The notes under the pieces were generated by a model. That model saw only the letters and a list, made by a program, of their open reading frames with translations, was not told the origin of the DNA and did no database searches. Positions 53,781 through 64,000 of a DNA stretch of 64,000 bases are shown piece after piece. Every line of letters starts with the position of its first letter. Position 1 is the first letter of the stretch. Source of the DNA: Parus major (taxonomy: Eukaryota > Chordata > Aves > Passeriformes > Paridae); assembly GCF_001522545.3 (NCBI RefSeq), contig NC_031769.1, positions 148,127,361 through 148,191,360 on the forward strand. The letters are read 5' to 3'. A program made the translations under genes and the position numbers.

Positions 53781-54327
53781 TCTGATTCTACATAGTATTT
53801 ATTCATTGAAAAATTTCCTAATATGGGCTAAAAGAGAAGAAAAAGGCTCAATTTGCATATGTATATAATAGTTAACCACAGTGCAATGTAGCCAAAGAAA
53901 CCAGAATACATAATCCCTCTTAAAACTGGAGACAGGCTTGATAAAAACTCTCCTTAAATTCTTCTATGAAATTGTCCCTGGAATGTGATTTCACTGTGCC
54001 TACAAGCCCAGCTTCCAGGAAAAGGGGGTGTAGGACTGCTTTTTGATGTATTTCAGAGCAGACAGAACTCCCATCAAGAATGGAAAAATGGCCCCATGAG
54101 GATAGAAAAGCAGAGAATAATTAAACAGGTCTTATATAAGTCTTTCTTCCCTGAGTCCTGTTATCTTCCACCTCCAAGACGTCACACATTTCTACTGGAA
54201 AAAAAAACACCTTCAGAGCAGGCAGTGGAGGAGCTCCAAGCTCTTCAGCATCGTTAGTGGGGTTAGAAAACAGCTTTTTTTTTAGCACTGTACTTACTTC
54301 CAAACACAGAGACACACGTGAACTTAC

Positions 54328-54384
54328 CTGTTTGGTGCTTCTCTGCCCAGTAGGGAGCAAAGCTTTGGATTTCTCTGCTATTTT
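54328..54384 (-). CDS. TSNARE1: TSNARE1 exon C (linker, KIAEKSKALLP segment)
   Basis: This short exon has 57 bp and 19 codons, phase 0 at both ends: KIAEKSKALLP followed by TGQRSTKQ. It continues directly from exon B (VQK then KIAEKSK), which is the expected order in TSNARE1. The acceptor is strong, a long T-rich tract ending ttttaacag. The donor is the consensus CAG|gtaagt. It encodes the basic linker after the N-terminal helices. The next exon, D, is 29 kb further along the transcript, so this small exon is followed by the largest intron seen complete here. Confidence 0.92.
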
Positions 54385-55671
54385 CTGTTAAAAGGAAAAG
54401 AAAAAAAAAATAAATCAGTGGGAAAATGGCTGAGAAAACAGAGTCCAAATATTTAGGGAAGGAGTCATATGAAGCTATTTTCTTCTGCTTCCCAAAGAAA
54501 ATGACAAAGAGAAAGCTCTTACTCTTTAGAAAAAACAAGGGAGTATAAAAGCATTGAAAAGTTCAGTCTTGCAGGCATTAAAAGTCTTCAAAGCTTCCAG
54601 AATGACAAGGTTATCAAAACTGAAAGAGGCATTTAAGGAATGACAGCTAGGACGTGGATAAGTAGCAATTTATCACTCAGATTGTTTTCCTGACACAGCC
54701 GGGCATTCACAAACTGCTGTGGTTAATTTTGGCACTTCTGAACTGATGACAGTTTTTAAAATAAAAGAAATCCAACCTAGGTATACAGTTCAGATGGACT
54801 GTACTCATGAACATTAGGGGGAAAAAAAAAAAAGACATTAAAAAGATGGGTGTGTGTATATGGGGGTGGAGCTCTTCACCCAAATAATTCCAGCTTCTCA
54901 TTCAAGACATAAAATAATTTCATTTAAAGACCCTGCACTCAGCCTCTTGAACAGGACCTGTAAATAATTTAAAATATGAGGCAGCACTGGAAATGATGCA
55001 ATTCTATTACACGACAGGCAGGCTGTTGAACTGCAATTTTATGTACATCCATTTATTTATTTAATTTTTAAGGCACAGGCAGCAAGGATGGGAAATCAAT
55101 CAGTCCAGAGTGTTTCTAATAGAGACACATTATTAAGTGCATGTTGCCAGCCAGATTTCATTACACCTCTCTAATTACAATATATCCCTCCCATTGTTGC
55201 AGGCATGCGTCAGACTCATTAAAGTGATATACTAAAGCCACCAGAGTTTGTCCAGGTTGTCTTTTGATTAATCCAGATCTATCTCCTAACTTGCACTGCC
55301 GGGGAGGGAAGCAGTTTGGGGATGCTAAATTTAAGTCATTACTACAGTGTTTAAAAGCAAAGCAAATCTGCTTATCAGCAGAGCCTCCCCAGGGTAAAGA
55401 GGGTGAGTAAGAAGCAAATGAAGGAACTGGAGTCCAGGCTTTGTTTGTTTTATTAAACAGCTTGATCTTGGTGACAGATCCCAACAACAAGACGTGCCTG
55501 GGAACTTTCTGGCGCAGCCAAACAGCAAAGCAGAGACAGAAGTGGGGTAACATTTGAATTAACATTTTCTGCAAGCAGAAAAGGTGAACTGTGTAATCAC
55601 CTCTCCTTCTCCCCCGAGAGTGGAGGCACACCAAAATAATGTCATGGCTGAGCCAGGGGAAATGCTTCCCC

Positions 55672-56290
55672 CTGAATTCGGTGCTGGGGAGGCCACACCT
55701 CAAATCCTGGGGTCAGTTTTGGGCCACTCACAACAAGAAGGACACTGAGGGGCTGGAGCATGTCTGGGGAAGGGAACAGAGCTGGGGAATGGTCTGGAGC
55801 ACCAGGAGCAGCTGGGGGAGCTGGGGGGGCTCAGCCTGGAGAAAAGGAGGCTCAGGGAGACCTCACTCTCTACAACTCCCTGACAGGAGGGTGTAGCCAG
55901 GTGAGGATCAATGTCTTCTCCCAGGGAACAAAGGACAGGACAAGAGGAAACAGCCTCAAGCTGCCCCAGGGGAGGTTTGGATTGGATATTTGGAAACATT
56001 TCAGCAGAGGAAAGCTTGTCAAGCACTGGAACAGGACACCCAGGGAAGCGGTGGAGACCCTGCAAGTGTTCAGTAAATGTGTGGGTATAACCCTTAAAGA
56101 GATGGTTCAGGTGGTTCAATGTTCACTAAACGTGTGGGTATAACCCTTAAAGAGATGGTTCAGGTGGTTCAATGTTCACTAAATGTGTGGGTATAACCCT
56201 TAAAGAGATGGTTCAGGTGGTGCTTTGTTGATGGTTGGATTTGATGACCTTAAAAGTTTTTTCCAACCTTAATTCTATGACACTATGATT
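55672..56290 (+). repeat. CR1 LINE 3' part containing a minisatellite
   Basis: Plus-strand CR1: ccacacctcaaatcctgggg, ggggctggagcatgtctgg, ggctcagcctggagaaaagg, agggaacaaaggacaggaca, ctgccccaggggaggtttgg, attggatatttggaaacatt. It ends ttccaaccttaattctatga with the ATGATT tail. Near its 3' end a 53-bp unit is repeated almost three times. It contains a 127-codon open frame that is CR1 3' UTR and not a gene. Confidence 0.9.
56069..56220 (+). repeat. 53-bp minisatellite, 2.9 copies, inside CR1
   Basis: Units start at 56069, 56122 and 56175 with an exact 53-bp period; the third is 46 bp long. Unit landmarks are gtgtgggtataacccttaaa and gagatggttcaggtgg. Copies differ at only about two positions, so the expansion is recent compared with the CR1 itself. 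Confidence 0.95.
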
Positions 56291-56434
56291 GCTCAACTGA
56301 CAAAGAAAGAAAAGAGGGAAGAAACTATTCACTAGCAGCCCTGTGGAGATACTTCAGGCTCACAGAGATTACACTCACACCTAACACATCCCCAGATTCA
56401 CAGATGGGAGAGTGGAAGCAAGAGAGACACTCAC

Positions 56435-56509
56435 TTTCTGCACAGCTCCGTATCTCTGGATGGCATCTGACAGCTGGTTCTTCAGCCTGTCCAGCTGAAG
56501 CCGTTCTTG
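56435..56509 (-). CDS. TSNARE1: TSNARE1 exon B (third helix of syntaxin-like N-terminal region)
   Basis: This is a 75-bp exon of exactly 25 codons, phase 0 at both ends. It begins QERLQLDRLKNQLSDAIQRY and ends GAVQK. The pattern of a dibasic-rich helix followed by a Q-K end matches the syntaxin 7/12 segment ending in FQKVQR or FQAVQR, and it matches TSNARE1 nearly residue for residue as I recall that protein. The acceptor is ttctttttttcccaatgcag and the donor is AAA|gtgagt. Because the exon is symmetric, skipping it would keep the frame but remove most of one helix. A recognised repeat, the CR1 with the 53-bp minisatellite, lies about 150 bp below the donor. Confidence 0.92.
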
Positions 56510-57012
56510 CTGCATTGGGAAAAAAAGAAGGGTGGTTAGCAGGTCTTTCAGAGATAAATCCAGTAGTAAGGCTCTGTCTGCAACCACGAGAAATTGTCCT
56601 GGTGGGAGATACCAAATAAATAAGGTGAGCACAAATGGTGTCCTAAAAGAATCAATCACACTGGGGCCACCAGGATGCAAGAGGATTTTATTTTAGGAAA
56701 TGTGATGATTTGGTCTTTCAGTCCAAGTTAGATTAAAAAATTCCACTTTGGATATTCAAGATAGCATTGGAGAAAATAACTGAAGGGGTCTTTCTATAAA
56801 AAGTTATTTTTTCAGATGACAAATAATGATAGAATTGATTGCATCATTTGGGAGATTTACTGGATTTGATAAGTCAATCAATTTGATCAGTCAACTCCCC
56901 TCCTTTATGACTGTCAGAAACCAGCTTATCTTCACGTTGTCCAAAACTTGAAGTGACCCAAATGTCACTGCCTTTATGGCTGGAGCTTGCTCCAGCAAGA
57001 TTTCAATCTATG

Positions 57013-57078
57013 TTTAAAAAAAAACCAACAAAATAAAAATTTAAAAAAAATAAAAAAAAACAACTAAACAAAAAAATC
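57013..57078 (+). repeat. A-rich low-complexity tract
   Basis: About 65 bases of A runs broken by CC, T and C. No element body was recognised beside it. Confidence 0.85.
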
Positions 57079-57871
57079 TCTTCTTGGGAGGATGAACACA
57101 GCCTGATGTAAGTATCCAACATGACTCCAAATCTCTGTTGTCAGAAGGAATGACCAAACCCAAACAGAACTGTTCTATGCCCTGGATTTCAGATTTTACA
57201 TTTTCAGATTTTACAGAGGGAAATGCGAAAGGAAGTGGGATGTCACCTTAAAAGACAAGTGGAAAACAAAACCAAATCTACACTGAGCAGAAATGTTCAC
57301 TTTCCAGCCATTTCAGCTGCTTCAGAAAACTGCTTGGGATTGCAAAAGTAGATTTTATAAAGGATGGGATAAACATTTTTAATTTTAATGGCAGTATTTT
57401 CGCACACAGAGAAATATCCCAGTTCCTCATCTAAAGATTTAAAACCATTTTTAGAGCAGGGCAAGTATCATCATTTCCATTCTACAGATTAAGGTCCATA
57501 AATGTTACGTTTGTTCCACATGCAAAGTAAGATAAGATTGTCACCCTGGAGAGCTGATCTTATGCTCCAGCACTCACCCTACCAAAAAAATGGAATTCCA
57601 GATCTGCCTCCATTCACATCCTCTGAGGTTAGTTTGGAATGAAGCCCTAAAAGAGCCATTTTCCATCAGTCTCCTGCCTTGTAGCACACTGATCCACTTA
57701 GAGCAGCATCTTTGCTCCTGCAATACTATCAATTTGCTCAGCTGGGCATCCTGACTCCAACACCTCCAGCAGCACTTGGAGATTTATGGGAACTCAGAGA
57801 AAGTCCCATATTGCATCTCGCTGGCAGTGCATTTCTGGTGGAAAATAAGGAAGAAAGGAGATAAAAAAGGC

Positions 57872-57886
57872 TTTTTTTTTTTTTTT
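57872..57886 (+). repeat. Poly(T) run
   Basis: About 15 T in a row. Confidence 0.88.
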
Positions 57887-58463
57887 CCTGTGTGTGCATG
57901 CAAAGCAATCCACAAAAAAATGGATTGGTGAGGACTGACTATAAAGCTCTGTAAGGCTTTTCATGCTGTGAGTAATTTTATGGGAGGAGAGTTTGCAGTG
58001 CTACACAGATTCCCAAGAGGGACTTACTGACCAGCAGCCAATATCCTCCAGAACAATTTATTCAATGTAAGGGACAGCGGCTACAGGCTTTCTATCAAAA
58101 TTTGTAGGTTTAATTACTAAAACTCCACTATTAGAGGAGTTAAAATAAAAAAAAAAAAAAGTTCATTTAATTTAAAAGTGAACAGAAAAAAGTTATTATA
58201 CAATGTAATAGAGAGCAGCAAATTTATTCCTCATATTACTGAAATTGTTTCTGTGTCTATTTCCTTCAGCTCTTAAATATTTTCCCTTCAGCTTTGCATT
58301 TTTCTCCCCAAGACAGTAAAACCTCTTCTCCTGAGAGTCCCCATGGGCTTCAAGGGCAAATAATGACATTCTTGTGTGGCACTGTAATTTGGTTTAATGT
58401 GACCTTGCCAGATTCCCCTTTGGGCCCAATTTATGTCACAAAATAGAACCTGGAGATCAGCAC

Positions 58464-58491
58464 AAAAAAAAATAAAAAATAAAAAAAAAGT
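58464..58491 (+). repeat. A-rich low-complexity tract
   Basis: A runs broken by single T. A similar tract lies at 58562-58595. Confidence 0.85.
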
Positions 58492-59586
58492 TGCCCAGAT
58501 TCCCATATCTCCAGGGCATCATCTTCTGTTTCATCAAGCTCAGATGTAATTATGCAAGAAAATGAAAAAAAAATAAAAAAATAAACAAAACAAACAGTCC
58601 TTGCCATCCACCACTAGTCAAAGTGATTTGTCAAAAATTATTCTTGTATTAATCTTGATGTCTGCATGTGGAAACAGTCATTCCAGGCCTGCCTCCCCAT
58701 CCTCTGGAGTAGACCATCACCCATTCATTTTTATTTTTTTTTTAGTCAGGCTGAATTGCACTTGGTCCTTCACAGGTTACCAAGGTAGCCTGAGGTGATC
58801 CACGTTTTAAATCCTTATCTCAACTGCCTGTTGGCAAGTGCCACAAATCCAGGCTGTAAAAACCACTTGGTCAAAGATGAGTTGTGTGTTTAGAGCAGTC
58901 TTATTTCGAGGTGGAAGGGCAGTGAGAACAGCTGAAGTAACACAGGACTTTGGAAAATGACAGGTAGTGAGTGAGAATAAAACATGAACTCAGGAAAGTT
59001 CCTGACTTAGAAATCATGTCGATGCTGGAAGCAAGAATGTAGCAGAAATCAAGTAGAATTGTAAATTCTAATTTAAAATCCTGCTCTGATCTGGCCACAG
59101 TCTGTATTTACCTATCCCCAAAGCTGCCTTTGCACTAGCACACAGCACTGAATCAGTGTCACATCCACACATATTCCATGGCTTTGGCCTTTCCAGACAC
59201 TCAACAGACTCCCAAACTCACCTGCACGCCGTGCACCCACAACTGAGTCTTTAACCAATGCCAAACTCATGAAGCCAGATGAGTTCTGCAACATTTTCAC
59301 CCAAACTGAGACCTTGAGATAGATGTGAACTGGCCAAAGGCTTCATTGTTGAGTTTTTGATTTCCAATTCCACACGAGCCAGTTCTGGGAGGAGAGCTGG
59401 TGTCAGCAGCTGTTTTCCCCTGAGTCATTTATAAGTGAAAACCACACTTGTTTGAGAGGAAAGGAAGTTATAGCAAAACAAAGAGCTTAACAGCTTTACA
59501 GCACCCACTGCCACTTCTTATTTTCATTATTCCTCCTTCCACAAGACCCATCATTCTCCCCCAACAGCATCTTGACTGACACATAC

Positions 59587-59677
59587 CCTGGATGAGCCTC
59601 TGACAACCTCAGACAGCTGCTTGATGGCTTTGGTGCTAGTCGTGATGGTTTTATTAGTCTCCTGCTGGGTGGCATGC
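59587..59677 (-). CDS. TSNARE1: TSNARE1 exon A (N-terminal syntaxin-like helix region)
   Basis: This 91-bp internal exon has one base completing the previous codon, then 30 codons starting HATQQETNKTITTSTKAIKQ and ending with LSEVVRGSSR. The HATQQETNK piece is a close match to the family, where it follows the first N-terminal helix; the equivalent STX7/STX12 region has NQLAKETN. The acceptor is a pyrimidine-rich tract ending ctgcag just above 59677. The donor reads AGG|gtatgt. It joins exon B in phase 0. The preceding exon should end with two bases of a codon (a Leu codon CTG would fit the known family sequence), but no such exon was seen up to 64000. The role is inferred to be part of the helical bundle that regulates SNARE assembly on endosomes. 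Confidence 0.9.
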
Positions 59678-60935
59678 CTGCAGAAGAGAAGAGATGATGG
59701 GAATTGCAATTGAAATTAATTGCATAATGAGACACTTGGAGAAATCTATCAAGCTGCAGAGCAATTGAGACAACACAACAACAGCAGCACACGGAGGCAC
59801 AGGAGGGCTGCAGGAGTCCTGGGTCTTCACCAGCAATGGAAGCCAGAAGGAAATACTGGAGAAGAGATGCCCAAAATATTCTTCCTGCTGTCAGCACAAA
59901 GACAAAAATGCCTGTGAACCATTCAAAGGGAAGTGATGAGGTGAAAACAGGGGGTGGACAGGGAATGAGATGGTTGGTATTGCAGATTTTCAAAGAAGGG
60001 CTGTACAGCAGGAGGCAGGACTGGGGAGTTGCCTGATGGCTTGCCCAGGAAAATATTGCTCTCAGGAGAGAAATCCGAAATTGAGCAGGAGAAATTTACT
60101 TACCCCTTAATGACACACTATCTCCAGGAAAGCACTGGGGATGTGAAGGTGCAGAGCTGCTTTACCAGCACTGAAACAGGCAGGAACCACTCACCCCTCC
60201 AGCCACGGGTGTCCCTCCCTTTTACACCCCAAATTCCAGTTCCATTATTCCTTGTAAGCACTGGTTGCTGGCCTTGCTCTTTGAAACCATACAAACAAAG
60301 GGGAAGAGACATAAATGCTTCCCAAAGGTATTTATTAGCTCAGTCCAGTAGTTCTCAAGTTTTCTAAGGTCAACAGAGCACTCTCAGCTTATAAGCTTCT
60401 CCAGAGAGCACTTTATATCCTTTTAGTCAGAAAGAAATGGTTTTCCATGAAGTTTCATTCAAAAACTCAATAAATACTTGGAAAAGTTATTCATGGGGAT
60501 TTTATTCATGGAGAAAATTATGAGTTTTTCTCCCTTAGAGGACACATATGAGCATGAACCACAGTTGTATCAAAAAGACTGATTTTTCAGCGCTTTTTTT
60601 TTTTTAGAGTGCTGAGATTTGAAGTGAATGGAGGTTCTTTGATTAAAAAATGTCAAAATGTCTATTTATCATCCCTCAGTCCTGAAGACCCATGGCTTGT
60701 CCTGACTCTTCACCTCCTTTTTTCTTCTCTGTCAGCTCTGATGGAGAGCACTTCTTCTGAGATTTGGGTCAACTCTTCCAGCACCCCCTTTGAAGACAAA
60801 GGCCAGACCCCAAACAGCTTTTACCAAGCACAACCTTAACAACAAATACATTGAGACCTCTCTTGTTGAGGTCTTAATCCAAAGTTTGGCATTTTTTTCC
60901 CCCACTTCAATGTTTTTATGCAGTTGGGAAAGCTG

Positions 60936-61152
60936 TTCAGGATCACGGAATCTAGGATGGCCTGGAATGGAAGGGACCTCCAAGATCATCCAATTCCATG
61001 GACTGGATGCCATGGGCAGGGACACCTTCCAGTGGACCAAGTTGCTCCAAACCCTGTCCAACCTGGCCTTGCACACTTCCAGGGATGGGACAGCCACAGC
61101 TTCTCTGAGCAGCCTCTGCCAGGGCCTCACCACCCTCCCAGTAAATAAAATT
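60936..61152 (-). repeat. CR1 LINE 3' end
   Basis: ggatcacggaatctaggatg, gaagggacctccaagatcat, gccatgggcagggacacctt, ccaaaccctgtccaacctgg and ccacagcttctctgagcagc. It is about 215 bp and the only clear repeat between exon A and the right edge. Confidence 0.86.
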
Positions 61153-62199
61153 ACACTTGAGTTCATACAAGTGAAAGCTTAGTACACCATGAGGACAACA
61201 TCTCTTAGTTACAGAACAGGAATTCAGATGTGTGTCAAGGGTTGAACACTCCCACAGAAGGCATGGAATCCTTTGGCACCACACAAGAAGGAGAAATAAT
61301 CCCATATGAAAACAAAACCAGATCCAATAACGAGTTATTACCTCTGTATATTTAAATTAATGTACAATTTCTGTGTTCATTCATCAAAATGCACTTCACC
61401 AACTGATGATCCCAGGACTCACCACAGCAGCTGAGCAATTACATCACTTTTCATTTGAGATGGAAGAGGTCATATCTATCAGAGACAAGTATTCCATACT
61501 GCCATTGCAAGAGAGGGAGCTGGGAATTGAATCCTGTCACATTGCTAACACTGAGGAGTGCACAGTCAGCCTGATCCCCAATCTCTTCATCAAGTATATC
61601 TTGCCACCAAATGCATGAATTCTATAAGCAGCAGATTCAAATCTCAGATTTCCATATCTAATTCCTCTTAACAGAAAGCAAGATGCTGGAGTTGACATCT
61701 ATTTTGCAGACCTCATTAAATTATCTGCCCACAGGAAAGCTCAGGAATTTACATACCAATAATTCCCCATCCCCAAAGTGAAATGGCTTGTCAGGCTCTT
61801 GCATCTGATCCTTCCCAACCTCTAAAGTTAAATAAAGTCTTCATTTGCACTGTACTGTAAATTTTATGTTAGATATCTTATGTAATAAATTGGTGCTGGG
61901 CACGAACTTTGCTGCAAAATAACTGGGGGCAGGAGTACAAAAAAATAAAAGTTCTGCCTTCCACCCCTTAATTCAAAATGCACTTTAACCAACATGCTGG
62001 TGCTTGATTTTGGCACTTCCCACTATGCTGCCAGCACAATTAACTTCTTATTCTTCAGTTTCAGAGATGAGCTCAGGAATCAGACAATGATTATATTTAA
62101 TTTACATTAAATGCTATTGAGATCTTAATTTAAAAAAAAAACCCTCTCAAAACACTGCTTCCTGCAATATTTTATTTTAATTTGCAATGGTAACAAGAT

Positions 62200-62265
62200 A
62201 TGTTGTTGTTGTTGGTTTTGTTTTTTTTATAATTAGTATTAACAGTATTATTAGTATTATTATCT
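62200..62265 (+). repeat. TGT/TTA-rich simple sequence
   Basis: A short (TGT)n run, a T run, then several TATTAGTATTA-like units. Confidence 0.7.
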
Positions 62266-64000
62266 GTCTTATCCTCTGCTCCCCATGGAAGTACAGAAGT
62301 TAATTAAAGGGGTGCCTCTGATGAATAAAATTTCCTTCTCAAAAGAGTTCTCCACACAACAGTAAGTTAATACTCCATCCGTGGAGCTGCCAAGTACCTA
62401 AAATACAAATGTAGTAAAAGTTTTACCTGTCTACAGCTCTGCTCTGAAAACAAACCCTGGAAGGGTAAACACCAGAGAAAGCATCTCTTATGAGAGGTAA
62501 CATCTCTTGCTGAGCATTTCTGCCTGCACAAACACTGCAAAGACAATGCACTAAATAATCCAGGAGATGCCAAACTGCTGCCTACGAGTTCCCCATGGCT
62601 GCTGTTTCCTTTGCTGGAGGAGCACGGTCCAGCGAATCCGTGATCCCCAGCTGCTCACAGTTTGTTCTCTGAATGATCATCTCTAATTTATTTATCCAGT
62701 TTTAAAAGGAGCGCTGCAAAGAGGCAGATGTGGCGGTGGCTGCTCCCCTTATCCGCAGGGACACCAGGAAGGAGCTGAACTTCTGCCTCTGCTGCTTCTT
62801 TGAGACACTTGATGAATGACCAAGTCAGTGGAAAAATAATCAGACCCCAAGTGCAACAGCAAACACCAGCCAGGGATGGAGTTCTCTCTGCCTCACCGAG
62901 CCTGCCGATATTTACAATAATCCCAAAGAGCTTTGTTTCCCAGCTCCAGCAGGAAATGCCATTTCCACTTATAGAAAAAGACATAGCTTATTTTATTTTT
63001 GTCTGATCCCTAATGGAAGAGCAATAATGAGCTTTTTGGGCACAGATCAAAGATACCTTTGCTGTAGTGGCTTGAACATCATCAGATTCAGAATCCCCTT
63101 TAGCACAGGGCAACTGCACAGCCATGGAGTCATTTTTTGCACTTAAGAGTGGCCAAGTAGTGTTGTCAAGAGTTAAGCCAGATAGTCCAGCATAAGTCAA
63201 AACTTGTCTTTTTCACAGCTGCTGTAATATTTACTGCAGACTTCTTACCCGAAAAGAGGTGAAGTCAGAGTACTTTGAGCAGAGCACTGAGCTGCAGGAT
63301 CTGTGGCTTAAGCAGAAGTTTGTTCAGCAGCTGCATTTACATTTATTCCATCGCTGCTGGAGACAGAAATGCATAGAGAGCATTAAATATGCAGAGGGAG
63401 ATTGACACCACAGGACATCTCCTTCCTGTCTTACAGATGGGTTCTATGAAGGGCTGGTGGGAACAGACCCCAGCAAACCTCAAATACAGTAGATAAAACT
63501 TCAGCATTGCCCACAGGGACAGCAACGCATCCTAAGGATGCTTTTCCCCTTTCTTCATCTAATAAATGTGTTTATAAACACATCCAATGGAGATTCTTTG
63601 TGGCCTGTGGTGGGGGACACCTGTAGCATGAAGTTCTGCCCTGGAGTGTGGTCAAAAACCTCAAACAAAGCCCCTTTTTTCAAGCTATTAGTGGTGGGCT
63701 GAGAGGGGCATCATGTGCTGGGTTTTGGTGTTTGAATTGTGTTAAAACCCATCTGCCACACCAGCCTCAAACCAACACCCTGACAGTGAGGCAGAGATTT
63801 GGCAGATGAGCTCTAAGCTGGCCTGCAGGCACAGGACCAGCAGCCAGCCCCTGTGAACTAAAAAAGTCCAGACCACTTTCTATAGGGCAGGTTCTTCTAA
63901 GATATTGTGTGTGTGTGAAGATTCATCCTTTGGGTAAAGGATGTGCCCCAAGGATGTCCCTCGTGGCTGAGTGAAAGAGATTTACCCACAGTCATTGCCC

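Larger units (their letters stand above)
54385..56434 (-). other. TSNARE1: TSNARE1 intron between exons B and C
   Basis: This 2,050-bp intron has canonical ends (gtgagt to aacag). The 55672-56290 part is a plus-strand CR1 with an internal minisatellite. The rest, 54385-55671, holds no recognised repeat or exon. A chance open frame of about 180 codons crosses 55161-55703 on the minus strand. Confidence 0.85.
56510..59586 (-). other. TSNARE1: TSNARE1 intron between exons A and B
   Basis: This 3,077-bp intron has canonical ends (gtatgt to tgcag). It has no recognised CR1. It carries several A-rich runs on the plus strand (about 57013-57078, 58142-58160, 58464-58491 and 58562-58595) and a T run at 57872-57886. 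Nothing else was recognised. Confidence 0.85.
59678..64000 (-). other. TSNARE1: TSNARE1 intron upstream of exon A (incomplete)
   Basis: This stretch runs from the exon A acceptor to the right edge. The exon for the first syntaxin-like helix, expected just upstream in the transcript, was not found. A CR1 sits at 60936-61152. 59678-60935 and 61153-64000 show no supported gene; a short TGT/TTA-rich patch lies at about 62200-62265. Two small open frames near 63.0-63.3 kb were considered as exons and rejected. Confidence 0.7.

Noticed and set aside
55161..55703. Open frame of 180 codons on the minus strand between exons B and C
   Set aside because: It is not similar to syntaxins or any family I know and lacks splice sites in phase with the neighbouring exons.
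55760..56143. Open frame of 127 codons on the plus strand
   Set aside because: This is the CR1 3' UTR running into the minisatellite, not a gene.
62988..63200. Possible upstream exon on the minus strand (segment DSMAVQLPCAKGDSESDD)
   Set aside because: It lacks a convincing acceptor. The only donor (AAG|gtatct) would end in phase 0, which does not fit the phase needed by exon A, and there is no match to the expected first helix.
63249..63330. Possible exon with a good donor (CGG|gtaagaag) on the minus strand
   Set aside because: The frame open to the donor meets a stop just after the only plausible acceptor (atgcag), and the sequence does not resemble TSNARE1.

Overview
The window looks like bird nuclear DNA, probably from a passerine or a close relative. 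The evidence is about two dozen CR1 LINE fragments (mostly 3' ends with the avian tail), a stretch that reads like an avian endogenous retrovirus LTR, very few other repeat types, and no prokaryotic gene layout. Species cannot be named from the sequence alone.

Almost the whole window is intron of one minus-strand gene, recognised as TSNARE1 (t-SNARE domain containing 1), a syntaxin-like endosomal SNARE gene. Four consecutive coding exons are visible, each with canonical GT/AG sites and matching reading phase. In transcript order they are exon A (59587-59677), exon B (56435-56509), exon C (54328-54384) and exon D (25124-25291). Together they encode about 130 residues: the later part of the syntaxin-type N-terminal helical region, the linker, and the first turns of the SNARE motif. 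The earlier exons (the N-terminal Myb/SANT-like part in known TSNARE1 proteins and the first syntaxin helix) should lie beyond the right edge. The exons for the rest of the SNARE motif and the C-terminus should lie beyond the left edge. I could not find either set here.

Layout: 1-25123 is intron after exon D, rich in CR1, with a 304-bp direct duplication (9144-9447 and 11628-11931) and a TA-rich block (about 11936-12119). 25292-54327 is a 29-kb intron with scattered CR1s, an LTR-like fragment near 42.2-42.7 kb, a small CpG-rich pocket near 47.85 kb, and a CA/TA simple-repeat region at 53.5-53.8 kb. 54385-56434 contains a plus-strand CR1 with a 53-bp minisatellite inside it. 56510-59586 is A-rich intron. 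59678-64000 is intron upstream of exon A with one CR1.

No other protein-coding gene, RNA gene or CRISPR array was found. Most other open frames are chance or CR1-derived. No previously undescribed system was found. The most useful points are the TSNARE1 exon set with a NAGNAG acceptor at exon D, the local duplication that carries a CR1 tail plus flanking DNA, and the tandem expansion inside a CR1.
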